From a bacterium (GTDB taxonomy: Bacteria; Bacteroidota; Rhodothermia; Balneolales; M1805): DNA of 57,588 nt. A program made the translations under genes and the position numbers. Where the stretch lies: positions 1 to 57,588 of the forward strand of contig SBGQ01000098.1 in NCBI GenBank assembly GCA_006226965.1, in the 5' to 3' direction. The notes under the pieces are model-generated. The model ran no database searches, was not told where the DNA came from, and saw nothing but the letters and a program-made list of their open reading frames with translations. Shown one piece after another: positions 39,694 to 49,810 of this stretch. Position 1 is the stretch's first letter, and every line of letters begins with the position of its first letter.

Positions 39694-40242
39694 TTAAAAA
39701 CTAAACTGATTTAATGGGTTATTTTCGTCTATTGTTTTTTTGATAGTATCTGAGAATGATTCAGCTCCCGGATAGATTTTTGCAATCATATTATATGCAG
39801 TAGGGGCAACTTGAAGCATAACACCATATGACATTGATGCTTTTCTGGAATCTTCGTTTGGGATATTAAAACCAGACAACATTATCAATACGGCACTTAC
39901 AAGTATTGATGCTTTTAATGCACCAAATGCTAATCCTAAAAGTTTATTTATAGCCGATAGATTAGCTGCAGATAGAACCTTGCCAATTAGCCATGTAATT
40001 AAATTTGTTGCAATTAAAACAACTACAAACAACAAAATCCCCCAAATAAATGGATTAAAATCCTGCTGTAAATTAAAGGTTGTTTTAGCTAATTGAACGG
40101 TTTCATCTAGATAATTAATCGTTAAAAAAACGGCTAAGACCATTCCTACAATACTTAGTACTTCTTTAACTATGCCGGATTGAAATCCTTTATAAGCAAA
40201 GTATGCAATAGGTACTAATACGATAATATCCAGGGTTTCCAT
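39694..40242 (-). CDS. CvpA-family membrane protein
   Basis: 'LDIIVLVPIAYFAYKGFQSGIVKEVLSIVGMVLAVFL', 4 TM. Confidence 0.9.
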   Translation of the reverse strand: METLDIIVLVPIAYFAYKGFQSGIVKEVLSIVGMVLAVFLTINYLDETVQLAKTTFNLQQDFNPFIWGILLFVVVLIATNLITWLIGKVLSAANLSAINKLLGLAFGALKASILVSAVLIMLSGFNIPNEDSRKASMSYGVMLQVAPTAYNMIAKIYPGAESFSDTIKKTIDENNPLNQFSF

Positions 40243-40697
40243 TAGCCGAGCTTTGCTTTTACAACTTTGTTTACTAAGCCACCGTCAGCCTTGCCTTTTA
40301 CTTTCGGCATAAGCATTCCCATTACTTTTCCCATATCGGATGGAGCTTTTGCACCTGTAGCTGCAATAACCTCGTCAACTATTACTTCAATTTCTTCTTC
40401 TGAAAGTTGTTTTGGTAGATAATCTTCAATTATTCCCAACTCATATTTTTCTTTATCAGCCAAATCCATTCTGTTAGCCGCTTCAAACTGAGTAATTGAA
40501 TCTTTTCTTTGTTTCGCTTCTTTGGTTAATACATCTAAAATATCTGCATCAGTTAATGTAGCAGTACCGCCTTGGCGTATGCTAATCTCTTTCTTTAAAA
40601 TGGATGCTTTTATTGCTCTTAAAACAATGGTTTTGTCTTGATCTTTTGAAAGCATTGCCGCTTTCATGTCATCTAATACTTTTTGATAAAGGCTCAT
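40242..40697 (-). CDS. GatB/YqeY domain protein
   Basis: 'KVLDDMKAAMLSKDQDKTIVLRAIKASILKKEI...YLPKQLSEEEIEVIVDEVI'. Confidence 0.93.
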   Translation of the reverse strand: MSLYQKVLDDMKAAMLSKDQDKTIVLRAIKASILKKEISIRQGGTATLTDADILDVLTKEAKQRKDSITQFEAANRMDLADKEKYELGIIEDYLPKQLSEEEIEVIVDEVIAATGAKAPSDMGKVMGMLMPKVKGKADGGLVNKVVKAKLG

Positions 40698-40731
40698 AAT
40701 CTCTTTGGTTTAATTGTTCTAATCTACAAAT

Positions 40732-40763
40732 AAAAAAAGGCTAAGCAAGGGACTGCTTAGCCT
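40732..40763 (-). terminator. Rho-independent terminator of the rpmB-rpmG-DUF4295 operon
   Basis: AGGCTAAGCA-agggac-TGCTTAGCCT 10-bp stem with T-tract on the minus strand. Confidence 0.85.
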
Positions 40764-40793
40764 GAAAAACCGTTCTTCTAAAACAAAAAGGGG

Positions 40794-40961
40794 TTACTTA
40801 TTTTTAGCTAAAAAGTCCTGAACGTTGTTTACATCAACGATAGACTCGCTATAACCATAAGAACCATTAGCACGTTTTTTAGCAACAATTACTTTTGCCA
40901 TTTTACGTTGTGCCATTTTTGCTTGTAGAGCTTTATCACCGAATGTTTGCTTCTTAGCCAT
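40794..40961 (-). CDS. DUF4295-like small basic protein (55 aa), below the ORF-track cut-off
   Basis: Hand translation MAKKQTFGDKALQAKMAQRKMAKVIVAKKRANGSYGYSESIVDVNNVQDFLAKNK; directly after rpmG as in Bacteroidota. Confidence 0.85.
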   Translation of the reverse strand: MAKKQTFGDKALQAKMAQRKMAKVIVAKKRANGSYGYSESIVDVNNVQDFLAKNK

Positions 40962-40975
40962 GGTTCAAATCCTGT

Positions 40976-41146
40976 TTATTTAATTTCTTTGTGAACGGTA
41001 TGTTTTCTAAGTACTGGATTGTACTTACGTAACTCCATACGGTTTGGAGTATTACGACGGCTTTTAGTCGTTACGTAACGAGAGCTACCAGGAACCTCAG
41101 TGCATTCTAAAATAACTTGAATGCGTATACCTTTACTTTTTGCCAT
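40976..41146 (-). CDS. rpmG: 50S ribosomal protein L33 (56 aa)
   Basis: Hand translation [56 protein letters not shown]. Confidence 0.95.
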   Translation of the reverse strand: MAKSKGIRIQVILECTEVPGSSRYVTTKSRRNTPNRMELRKYNPVLRKHTVHKEIK

Positions 41147-41160
41147 AGTATGTGCAGTTC

Positions 41161-41391
41161 TTAGAGTTTACCGGCTGCAGCAGCACGTAATGCAGCTGAA
41201 ATACCTTTTTTGTTAATTGTACGAAGAGTCTTCGCAGTTACTTTCAAAGTAACCCACGCATCTTCTTCCGGAAGATAGAACTTGCGTTTTTGCAAGTTTA
41301 AATGAAACTTGTGTTTCGTTTTGTTATTGGCGTGTGAAGAACGGTAGCCGTTTAACGCCTTTTTTCCTGTTAAATCGTCTCGACGTGACAT
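41161..41391 (-). CDS. rpmB: 50S ribosomal protein L28
   Basis: '[51 protein letters not shown]'. Confidence 0.96.
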   Translation of the reverse strand: MSRRDDLTGKKALNGYRSSHANNKTKHKFHLNLQKRKFYLPEEDAWVTLKVTAKTLRTINKKGISAALRAAAAGKL

Positions 41392-41420
41392 TTTTTCCCT
41401 TTGTGATTTTTACAAGACCG

Positions 41421-41451
41421 CAAATATACACACATTTCATTTATATACAAA
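41421..41451 (-). promoter_or_regulatory. Consensus Bacteroidota promoter (TTTG-N19-TATATTTG on the minus strand) for rpmB
   Basis: Plus strand CAAATATA (41421-41428), 19-nt spacer, CAAA (41448-41451). Confidence 0.7.
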
Positions 41452-41475
41452 ACGATATTTTTAAATAACAGAGGG

Positions 41476-41495
41476 TTATCCACTTATTATCCACA
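41476..41495 (+). other. Pair of DnaA-box-like 9-mers (TTATCCACt, TTATCCACA) upstream of gyrB
   Basis: Tandem at 41476-41484 and 41487-41495, 11-bp start-to-start. Confidence 0.6.
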
Positions 41496-41637
41496 TTATT
41501 TATTTGCGAATTTTCCTTTTAGCGCTTCGATTATTTACTTAGACGACATTTTCATACCCTTATTTTGATATTGGGGCTTCATGCGCTATTTTACGGCGTA
41601 TTTTTACCAAGTATATAGCGTTACTAAACACAAGGAT

Positions 41638-43578
41638 ATGTCAGATACGAACAAAGCAGATTATAAAGCGTCGAATATTCAGGTTCTCGAAGGACTTGAA
41701 GCCGTTCGAAAACGCCCATCCATGTACATTGGTGATGTTGGGCAAAGAGGTTTACACCACCTGATTAATGAGGTAGTAGATAACTCTATTGACGAAGCAT
41801 TAGCCGGTTATTGTACGAATATCACATTAGAGATTAATACAGACGGTTCCATTTCTATTACTGATGACGGAAGGGGTATTCCTGTAGACGATCACCCTAA
41901 ATATGGTGTTTCGGCATTGGAAGTTGTATTAACCAAATTACACGCCGGCGGTAAGTTTGATAAAGACACCTATAAGGTTTCCGGTGGTTTGCATGGAGTA
42001 GGGGTGAGTTGTGTTAACGCTTTATCAACAAGATTTATAGCTGAAGTTCATCGCGACGGAAAAAAATATGTGATGGAATTCAGTATTGGTATTCCAACAA
42101 CTAAATTGCAAGATTTAGGTCCTACTGATTATCGAGGAACAATAATTACCTTCTACCCGGATCAGTCGATATTTACCCAAACAACAGAATTCAAATACGA
42201 AATCATTGCTGAAAGAATGCGTGAATTAGCATTCTTGAACCCATTGGTTACCATCGAGATTATTGATAGAAGAGACTTGGATGATGAAACAGGTCAACCG
42301 CGCTCTGAAAAATTCCATTACGAAGGCGGCGTAAGTGATTTTGTTCGTTATTTGGATGAAAACAGAGAGCCATTTACGGATACTCCGATTTTTATTACCG
42401 GTGAGCAAGATAATGTTCCTTTGGAATTGTCAATGCAGTACAATCGCTCATACTCAGAAAATGTACACTCTTATGTGAACAACATTAATACTCACGAGGG
42501 TGGTACACACGTATCCGGTTTTAGACGCGCATTAACACGATCATTAAAAAGTTATGCGGAAAAGAATAATCTTTTAAAAGGTAAAGTCACTATTTCTGGT
42601 GATGACTTCCGCGAAGGTTTAACGGCTGTAATTTCGGTAAAAGTGCCAGAGCCGCAGTTTGAAGGTCAGACTAAAACCAAATTAGGAAACAGTGAAGTTC
42701 AAAGTATTGTTGAAGTTATTGTTTATGATAAGCTTAACGAATACTTAGAGCAAAATCCTAAAATTGGTAAAACCATCATTGAAAAAGTTGTACTTGCTGC
42801 TGAAGCTCGCGAAGCTGCTCGTAAAGCGCGCCAATTAGTGCAACGTAAATCTATAATGGCAGGCGAGGGTCTTCCTGGAAAGTTAGCCGACTGTTCAATT
42901 AATGAGCCCGAACATTGTGAAATTTACCTTGTAGAGGGTGACTCTGCCGGTGGATCTGCTAAAATGGGTAGAAACAGAAGCTTCCAGGCCATTCTTCCGC
43001 TTCGTGGTAAAATTTTAAATGTTGAGAAATCTAGAATTAACAAAATTCTTGAAAACAAAGAAATTCGCGCCATGATTACTGCTATGGGAACCGGTGTTGA
43101 TTATAGCGAGGACTTTGATCTCACAAAACTACGCTACCATAAAATCATCATCATGACCGATGCTGACGTGGACGGTTCTCACATTCGTACTCTTTTATTG
43201 ACCTTTTTCTACCGTTATATGCACCCGCTTATTGAAAACGGTCATATTTATATTGCAACGCCACCGCTTTATAAAATTGCTTTCGGAAAGAACATTGAAT
43301 ATGCATGGGACGATGCAACTCGCGATAAAATTTTAGCGCGCGTTAAACGCGATACTAAATTCAGACCAGATGTTTCTCGCTATAAAGGTTTGGGTGAAAT
43401 GAACCCTGAACAGCTTTGGGAAACTACAATGAATCCGGAAACAAGAACATTACAACAGGTTACTATCGAAAGTGCTGCTGCTACTGATAAGTTGTTCTCC
43501 GTATTAATGGGTGATGCAGTAGATCCGCGCCGTGAGTTTATCGAACGCAATGCGAAATACGCGAAACTAGATATTTAA
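41638..43578 (+). CDS. gyrB: DNA gyrase subunit B
   Basis: 'LEGLEAVRKRPSMYIGDVGQRGLHHLINEVVDNSIDEAL', 'YLVEGDSAGGSAKMGRNR'; ATG at 41638 preferred over 41581. Confidence 0.97.
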   Translation: MSDTNKADYKASNIQVLEGLEAVRKRPSMYIGDVGQRGLHHLINEVVDNSIDEALAGYCTNITLEINTDGSISITDDGRGIPVDDHPKYGVSALEVVLTKLHAGGKFDKDTYKVSGGLHGVGVSCVNALSTRFIAEVHRDGKKYVMEFSIGIPTTKLQDLGPTDYRGTIITFYPDQSIFTQTTEFKYEIIAERMRELAFLNPLVTIEIIDRRDLDDETGQPRSEKFHYEGGVSDFVRYLDENREPFTDTPIFITGEQDNVPLELSMQYNRSYSENVHSYVNNINTHEGGTHVSGFRRALTRSLKSYAEKNNLLKGKVTISGDDFREGLTAVISVKVPEPQFEGQTKTKLGNSEVQSIVEVIVYDKLNEYLEQNPKIGKTIIEKVVLAAEAREAARKARQLVQRKSIMAGEGLPGKLADCSINEPEHCEIYLVEGDSAGGSAKMGRNRSFQAILPLRGKILNVEKSRINKILENKEIRAMITAMGTGVDYSEDFDLTKLRYHKIIIMTDADVDGSHIRTLLLTFFYRYMHPLIENGHIYIATPPLYKIAFGKNIEYAWDDATRDKILARVKRDTKFRPDVSRYKGLGEMNPEQLWETTMNPETRTLQQVTIESAAATDKLFSVLMGDAVDPRREFIERNAKYAKLDI

Positions 43579-43593
43579 TAGTAAAACAATACA

Positions 43594-46191
43594 ATGGCTA
43601 CTGATAAAATTATAAAAGTAACACTTGAAGACGAAATGCAATCATCGTATATCGATTATTCGATGTCGGTTATTGTTGCTCGTGCCTTACCAGATGTTCG
43701 CGATGGTTTAAAACCGGTACACAGACGCGTATTATTTGGTATGAGTGAACTTGGAATGGTTCACAACCGCGGGTATAAAAAATCTGCCCGTATCGTAGGT
43801 GAAGTTTTGGGTAAATATCACCCACACGGCGACTCTGCTGTATATGATACCATTGTTCGCATGGTTCAGGATTTCTCTTTACGTTATCCATTAGTTGACG
43901 GGCAAGGTAACTTCGGTTCTATCGACGGAGACTCTGCGGCGGCAATGCGTTATACAGAAGTTCGCATGAAGCGTATTGCTGAAGAATTACTCTCAGATAT
44001 CAATAAAGAAACGGTGGATTTCCAACCAAACTTTGACGATACATTAAGCGAGCCGACCGTTTTACCTTCAATGGTTCCAAATTTGCTAATTAACGGTTCG
44101 TCAGGTATCGCTGTAGGTATGGCCACTAACATGGCTCCTCATAACCTGAAAGAAATCGTTGATGGTATTATTGCCTATTTAGACGATACCGATATCTCTA
44201 CTCAAGATTTAATGAAGTTCGTTACTGCTCCTGATTTCCCAACTGGCGGTATCATTTACGGTTACGAAGGTGTTAAAGAAGCTTATGAAACAGGTCGCGG
44301 TAAAATTACTCTTCGTGCTCGTGCGAATGTTGAAGAATTAAGAGGGAACAGAGAACAAATCGTTGTTACCGAGATTCCTTATCAGGTTAATAAGTCATTG
44401 TTAATTCAAAAGATAGCTGAATTAATCCAAGATGATAAATTATCTGAAGTAGCTGATGTTCGTGATGAGTCAGACCGTGACGGTATGCGTCTTGTTGTAA
44501 TTTTAAAGCGCGGTGCAACACCAAGTGTTGTATTAAACCAGCTTTACAAATACACTCAAATGCAACAAACATTCGGTGTAATTAACCTTGCCCTTGTAAA
44601 AGGACGCCCTAAGGTAATGGGGCTGAAAGAGTTAATGAAGCACTTTGTTGAACATCGTATTGAAGTAATCATCAGAAGAACTCTTTATGATTTAGATCAG
44701 GCCGAGGCAAGAGCTCATATCCTTGAAGGTTTAAAGATTGCTCTTGATAATCTTGATGAAGTAATCGCTACCATTCGTAGTTCGCCAAACGTACCTGAAG
44801 CGAATGATCGCTTACGTCGCAAATTCGGATTATCAGATTTACAGGCAAAAGCGATTCTTGATATGCGTCTCCAAAAGCTTACTGGCTTAGAGCGAGATAA
44901 AATTGATCATGAATACAAAGAAATCGTTGATCAGATTAGAGAATTCAGAGACATCTTATCTAATCGTGAGCGTCAGACTACTATCATCAAAACAGAATTA
45001 ACTGATATTAAAGATAGATACGGTGACGCAAGACGTACTCAGATCGTTTACTCAGCTGAGGATTTCAGCGTTGAAGATATGATTGCGGATGAAGATGTGG
45101 TAGTTACTATTTCTAACAAAGGTTTTATTAAACGTACTCCTGTAAGCGGGTATCGTCGTCAACGTAGAGGTGGGGTTGGTATGAAAGGCGCCACAACAAG
45201 AGACGAAGAGTATATCGAGCATTTATTCGTTGCTACTAACCATAATTACATTCTTTTCTTCACAGAAAAAGGAAAATGTTATTGGTTAAAGGTTTATGAA
45301 ATTCCGGAAGGAAGCAGAACCAGTAGAGGTAGAGCCATTGTAAACCTTATCAATATCGATAAAGACGATTCTATTAAAACATTTGTTCCGGTTAAAAATC
45401 TTACTGATGAAGAATACATTAATAACCACTTCATCATTATGGCAACCAAACAAGGTATCATTAAAAAAACTAATCTTGAGGCGTATTCACGTCCAAGAAA
45501 AGATGGTATTATCGCCATTAACATCCGTGAAGACGACAGCTTAATTGAAGCTTCATTAACGGATGGCAATAGCACAATTTTAATGGCCACCAGAGATGGA
45601 CGAGCAATCCGTTTTAAAGAGAGTGACGTTCGCGACATGGGTAGAAACACGACCGGTGTTAAAGGTATCCAGGTTGAGGGCGAAAGTACCGAAGTTGTTG
45701 ATATGGTTGTTGTGAGAAATACGCACGAATCTACCGTATTAGCTATCTCTGAAAACGGTTACGGTAAACGTAGTCTCGTTGATGATTACCGTGAGCAGAG
45801 TAGAGGTGGTAAAGGTGTAATTACCATGAAAATCACTCCTAAAACAGGCAATCTTATCTCCCTTAAAGAGGTTTCAGACAACGACGATTTAATGATTATT
45901 ACTACTCAAGGTAAAATCATCAGAATGCACGTTAGCGATATCAGAACATTAGGTAGAAATACACAAGGTGTTCGAATCATTCGTCTTGGTGGCGATGATA
46001 TGGTTGGCGGCGTGACTCGTGTTGTTAAAGACGAGGACGAAGAAACAGATGAAAACGGATTACCACAAAGCGCTGAACCAAGTGCTGACGGAACCGGTGA
46101 TTTGTTCGAAGCCAATACCTCAACGCAGGCTCCAGCAATTGAAGAATCGGATATTGAAATTGACGATTCTGAAGAAACAGATGAAGAATAA
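43594..46191 (+). CDS. gyrA: DNA gyrase subunit A
   Basis: '[34 protein letters not shown]', C-terminal beta-pinwheel repeats incl. '[13 protein letters not shown]'. Confidence 0.97.
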   Translation: MATDKIIKVTLEDEMQSSYIDYSMSVIVARALPDVRDGLKPVHRRVLFGMSELGMVHNRGYKKSARIVGEVLGKYHPHGDSAVYDTIVRMVQDFSLRYPLVDGQGNFGSIDGDSAAAMRYTEVRMKRIAEELLSDINKETVDFQPNFDDTLSEPTVLPSMVPNLLINGSSGIAVGMATNMAPHNLKEIVDGIIAYLDDTDISTQDLMKFVTAPDFPTGGIIYGYEGVKEAYETGRGKITLRARANVEELRGNREQIVVTEIPYQVNKSLLIQKIAELIQDDKLSEVADVRDESDRDGMRLVVILKRGATPSVVLNQLYKYTQMQQTFGVINLALVKGRPKVMGLKELMKHFVEHRIEVIIRRTLYDLDQAEARAHILEGLKIALDNLDEVIATIRSSPNVPEANDRLRRKFGLSDLQAKAILDMRLQKLTGLERDKIDHEYKEIVDQIREFRDILSNRERQTTIIKTELTDIKDRYGDARRTQIVYSAEDFSVEDMIADEDVVVTISNKGFIKRTPVSGYRRQRRGGVGMKGATTRDEEYIEHLFVATNHNYILFFTEKGKCYWLKVYEIPEGSRTSRGRAIVNLINIDKDDSIKTFVPVKNLTDEEYINNHFIIMATKQGIIKKTNLEAYSRPRKDGIIAINIREDDSLIEASLTDGNSTILMATRDGRAIRFKESDVRDMGRNTTGVKGIQVEGESTEVVDMVVVRNTHESTVLAISENGYGKRSLVDDYREQSRGGKGVITMKITPKTGNLISLKEVSDNDDLMIITTQGKIIRMHVSDIRTLGRNTQGVRIIRLGGDDMVGGVTRVVKDEDEETDENGLPQSAEPSADGTGDLFEANTSTQAPAIEESDIEIDDSEETDEE

Positions 46192-46216
46192 AAAAGGGGC
46201 GTTAAGCCCCTTTTTT
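46191..46216. terminator. Bidirectional terminator between gyrA and the WYL regulator
   Basis: AAAAAGGGGC-gttaa-GCCCCTTTTT. Confidence 0.85.
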
Positions 46217-46219
46217 ATT

Positions 46220-47161
46220 TTAAATAAACCCTGATAATTCGTTCAGTTTCTTTTTTATCAGATGCTTTAACTCGTCAGTTAAGATTTCTATTTTTTGCAA
46301 ATAGCTTATTAAAAACCGGGACAACCATTCGCTATTATCAAAACTAAACGTAATTTTAAGCATTCCATCTTCCTCGCCAATTGAGCTAATCTTACCCGGA
46401 AATTTTGTTAAAAACTCGTTTTTAATTTCTGCATCTATTTTTATTTGATAAGACTCAATTGATTCTGTTCTAAAGTTATAAATGAACTCATCTCTATTTT
46501 TTTTAAGCACGTTAAATCGCTCCGGAAGTAATTGAACAGCCGATATATTTGCGAGCCTAAAGTTACGGGTATCATTTTTGGTTGTGTCATAACCAATAAC
46601 ATTCCAATGATCGCCATATAAAACTATGTAGTATGGATGTATTTCTCTGCTAGTGCTTTCGTTTCCCGTTGAATAGGTAATTTGAATAGCAGATTTATCA
46701 GCAATAGCCTGACAAATTATAAACCAATTTCCAGACTTTGATTCGTCACCCTCAGGCAAATAATATGGGCTTGTAATAACATTGTCTTCAATAGCATGTA
46801 CAAACTCCAGTAGGTTACCGGGTAATACTGTTTTTATTTTTAACAAAACTTGCTTTGCGTCTTCAGACATTGAGTTATCAGCTTGAGTCTTTATAAATGA
46901 TAACCCTAAAATTATGCTCGCCAATTCTCTCTCGTTAAACATTAATGGCGGCACTTTATACCCTTTTACAAGACTATACCCTTCAACCATATCATGGGTT
47001 ATAGGAACATCCAATTCCTGCAAAGCCCTCAAGTCACGAAAAACTGTTCTTCGACTGATATTAAAATAGTCTGCAATTTTATTAACCGAAAGATGCTTTC
47101 CGGACTGTAACAATAGGAGTAATTTCAATCTCCTATCGGCACTTTTTATTGAGTCACTCAT
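46220..47161 (-). CDS. HTH (DeoR-like) + WYL-domain transcriptional regulator
   Basis: 'RLKLLLLLQSGKHLSVNKIADYFNISRRTVFRDLRALQELDVPI', 'HPYYIVLYGDHWNVIGYDTTKNDTRNFRLANI'. Confidence 0.92.
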   Translation of the reverse strand: MSDSIKSADRRLKLLLLLQSGKHLSVNKIADYFNISRRTVFRDLRALQELDVPITHDMVEGYSLVKGYKVPPLMFNERELASIILGLSFIKTQADNSMSEDAKQVLLKIKTVLPGNLLEFVHAIEDNVITSPYYLPEGDESKSGNWFIICQAIADKSAIQITYSTGNESTSREIHPYYIVLYGDHWNVIGYDTTKNDTRNFRLANISAVQLLPERFNVLKKNRDEFIYNFRTESIESYQIKIDAEIKNEFLTKFPGKISSIGEEDGMLKITFSFDNSEWLSRFLISYLQKIEILTDELKHLIKKKLNELSGFI

Positions 47162-47173
47162 GCTTAATTCAAT

Positions 47174-47827
47174 TTATTGGGGCGTTAATTGAACTAAGAA
47201 TTTATGATTAAAAAATGACAAATGAGTGCCTGTTTGCAGATTAAATGCCTTAATTGAAAAGCGCTTAATCAAATCGTCATTTAACTCCTCATGATAATCG
47301 GCGCCTTTTAAAAACAAATAGGAACTATATTCAGTATCATGTTTTTTTGAAAAAAGCTCATCTAACTTAAATGCATGCTTACTCACAAAAAGAGGTTTAT
47401 TATCTTCTTTTATCGATTCAATAGGTTCGCAAACAGCTTCAATATTACTCAACCCCATAGATCCGATAATTTGTTTTACTGCTGTTATTTTTTTCAAATT
47501 AACATCCACAAGCTTCACATAAACTTCATCATGTATCAGCGATAATGGCAAACCCGGCAAGCCAGAACCCGTTCCGCCATCTACTATTAGTTTTGCTTTC
47601 CAAAAATCTTCTGTTATACAAGGGGTTAATGAGTGACGAATGTGCTCTAGCAGCATTGCCTCATTTGTATTTCTGCTCACTAAATTAAACTTAGCATTCC
47701 ACCAATTTATCTGTCTTGCATATTCTTTAAACTGAGCATTGTACTTATTGAAATACCAATCAATCTCTTCAAATGTTTCACGTGAAACATTTACTACCTC
47801 AATTTGATCAATGAATTTATTTTCCAT
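47174..47827 (-). CDS. rsmG: 16S rRNA (guanine527-N7)-methyltransferase RsmG
   Basis: 'WNAKFNLVSRNTNEAMLLEHIRHSLT', 'LIVDGGTGSGLPGLPLSLI'. Confidence 0.93.
   Translation of the reverse strand: MENKFIDQIEVVNVSRETFEEIDWYFNKYNAQFKEYARQINWWNAKFNLVSRNTNEAMLLEHIRHSLTPCITEDFWKAKLIVDGGTGSGLPGLPLSLIHDEVYVKLVDVNLKKITAVKQIIGSMGLSNIEAVCEPIESIKEDNKPLFVSKHAFKLDELFSKKHDTEYSSYLFLKGADYHEELNDDLIKRFSIKAFNLQTGTHLSFFNHKFLVQLTPQ
47774..47789. promoter_or_regulatory. parS: ParB binding site parS (TGTTTCACGTGAAACA), inside rsmG
   Basis: Exact 16-bp palindrome, matches TGTTNCACGTGAAACA. Confidence 0.92.
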
Positions 47828-47842
47828 GTTTCACGTGGAACA
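47827..47842. promoter_or_regulatory. parS: ParB binding site parS (TGTTTCACGTGGAACA = revcomp TGTTCCACGTGAAACA), mnmG-rsmG junction
   Basis: Reverse complement equals the canonical parS 16-mer. Confidence 0.92.
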
Positions 47843-49732
47843 TTAATTTTTTAGATAAACCATCAAAATGGCGATGTCACTAGGATTGACTCCAGAAATT
47901 CTAGATGCCTGACCAATAGTTTCAGGCATAACTCTTTTCAACTTTTGTTTTGCTTCAGTAGATAAACTTTGAATTCTATCATAATTAATAGCCAGAGGAA
48001 TCTTAAAATTTTCTTGTCTATTTAACTCACTTGCTAATTCATATTCCTTTTGAATATAACCGGAGTATTTAATTTGTATCTCTACTTGTTCAACTACAGA
48101 TTTATTAACCGTTGCTCCTGCAATTTTCATTTTAAGTTCATCATCAGCATCTATCATATCATCCAAATGAACTTCCGGTCTTGATAAAAGATTGGGCAAC
48201 TTAATAGATTGTTTTAATAATGATGAATTTACAGATTCTAAATACGCGTTGTATACATCAGGTTTGGTTGAATGGTCAGTAACAATTGCATAAACCGAAT
48301 CTATTTCAGCTTTCTTAATTAAAAAATTCTGTAACCTTTCATCATCTACTAAACCTGCCTGATGTCCAAGCTCTGTTAAGCGTAAATCCGCATTGTCTTG
48401 TCTAAGTAAAATTCTATGCTCAGCACGAGAAGTAAACATTCTATAAGGTTCATTTGTCCCCTTTGATACCAAATCATCAATCAAAACACCGATGTATGCT
48501 TCAGAGCGTTTCAAAACGAGAGGTTCGTTTTTCTTTGCGCGTAAACCTGCATTTAAACCAGCCATCAACCCTTGGCAAGCAGCTTCTTCATATCCCGTTG
48601 TACCGTTAATTTGTCCGGCAAAAAATAATCCGTGAACAGACTTTGTTTCAAGAGATCGCTTTATTTGATGCGGCGGGAAGAAGTCGTATTCAATTGCATA
48701 ACCAGGACGCATCATAACCACATTTTCGAAACCTTTTACTTTCCGGAGAGATTTATACTGAACATCCTCCGGTAAAGAAGTAGAAAAACCATTGATATAC
48801 ATTTCATATGTATTCCAACCTTCGGGTTCAACAAAAAGCTGATGGCGATCTTTATCAGCGAAACGATTAATTTTATCCTCAATTGACGGGCAATATCTTG
48901 GACCGGTAGACTTTATTCTTCCATTAAACATGGGGCTTCTATCAAACCCCTCACGAAGTGAATCGTGTACTAAATCATCTGTGTAGGCTACCCAACAAGG
49001 AAGTTGCTTCTTTGATGTCGGTAATTCTTTTGTTTCATAGGAAAAAGGCACAGGATTATCATCACCTAATTGAATTTCCATCTTAGAGTAATCTAAACTT
49101 CTTCCATCAATTCGCGGAGGTGTTCCTGTTTTTAAACGTCCGGCTTCAAAACCATATTTTATTAATGTTTCAGTAATTCCTTTACTAGCACGCTCACCTG
49201 ATCGTCCGCCGCCATACTGATTCTCGCCGATATGTATTAAACCGTTTAAAAAAGTACCACTAGTTATAACAACATTTTCAGCTAGGAAGGTTTGGCCGAT
49301 TTGAGTTTTAACACCATACACTTCATTTGAATCAGAAATCAATATTTCAACAACATTATCCTGACGCATTTCTAATGTAGGAATAGACTCCAATTCATCG
49401 CGGATTAATTGAGCATAAAGCATTCTGTCACATTGTGCTCTTGGGCTCCACATAGCCGGACCTTTACTTAAGTTCAGCATTCTAAACTGTAAACTGGCTG
49501 CGTCAGTTACTTTACCCATAATACCACCCAAAGCATCAATCTCGCGCACTATTTGTCCTTTAGCAACACCACCAATTGCCGGGTTACAAGACATTTGTCC
49601 GATAGTTTGGAGATTCATAGATATCAATAATGTTCTTACTCCTAAACGTGCAGCAGATGCCGCAGCTTCACTACCGGCGTGTCCACCACCAACTACAATA
49701 ACGTCATATTTTGGGTAAAGAGATTCTATCAT
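47843..49732 (-). CDS. mnmG: tRNA uridine 5-carboxymethylaminomethyl modification enzyme MnmG
   Basis: 'YDVIVVGGGHAGSEAAASAARLGVRTLLISMNLQTIGQMSCNPAIGGVAKGQIVREIDALGG'. Confidence 0.98.
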   Translation of the reverse strand: MIESLYPKYDVIVVGGGHAGSEAAASAARLGVRTLLISMNLQTIGQMSCNPAIGGVAKGQIVREIDALGGIMGKVTDAASLQFRMLNLSKGPAMWSPRAQCDRMLYAQLIRDELESIPTLEMRQDNVVEILISDSNEVYGVKTQIGQTFLAENVVITSGTFLNGLIHIGENQYGGGRSGERASKGITETLIKYGFEAGRLKTGTPPRIDGRSLDYSKMEIQLGDDNPVPFSYETKELPTSKKQLPCWVAYTDDLVHDSLREGFDRSPMFNGRIKSTGPRYCPSIEDKINRFADKDRHQLFVEPEGWNTYEMYINGFSTSLPEDVQYKSLRKVKGFENVVMMRPGYAIEYDFFPPHQIKRSLETKSVHGLFFAGQINGTTGYEEAACQGLMAGLNAGLRAKKNEPLVLKRSEAYIGVLIDDLVSKGTNEPYRMFTSRAEHRILLRQDNADLRLTELGHQAGLVDDERLQNFLIKKAEIDSVYAIVTDHSTKPDVYNAYLESVNSSLLKQSIKLPNLLSRPEVHLDDMIDADDELKMKIAGATVNKSVVEQVEIQIKYSGYIQKEYELASELNRQENFKIPLAINYDRIQSLSTEAKQKLKRVMPETIGQASRISGVNPSDIAILMVYLKN

Positions 49733-49777
49733 GAAAGAAAGGCTGAAAAATGTTCAATAATGGAGTGGCATAAATAT

Positions 49778-49807
49778 AAAAAAAGCTCCCCAATAACATT
49801 GGAGAGC
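49778..49807 (-). terminator. Rho-independent terminator downstream of tRNA-Asp
   Basis: Minus strand GCTCTCCAAT-gtt-ATTGGGGAGC-TTTTTTT (one G-U/mismatch). Confidence 0.8.
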
Positions 49808-49810
49808 TTG

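Noticed and set aside
41581-41637. 19-aa N-terminal extension of GyrB
   Set aside because: Second ATG at 41638 (MSDTNKADYKASNIQVLEGLEAVRKRPSMYIG) fits GyrB N-termini better
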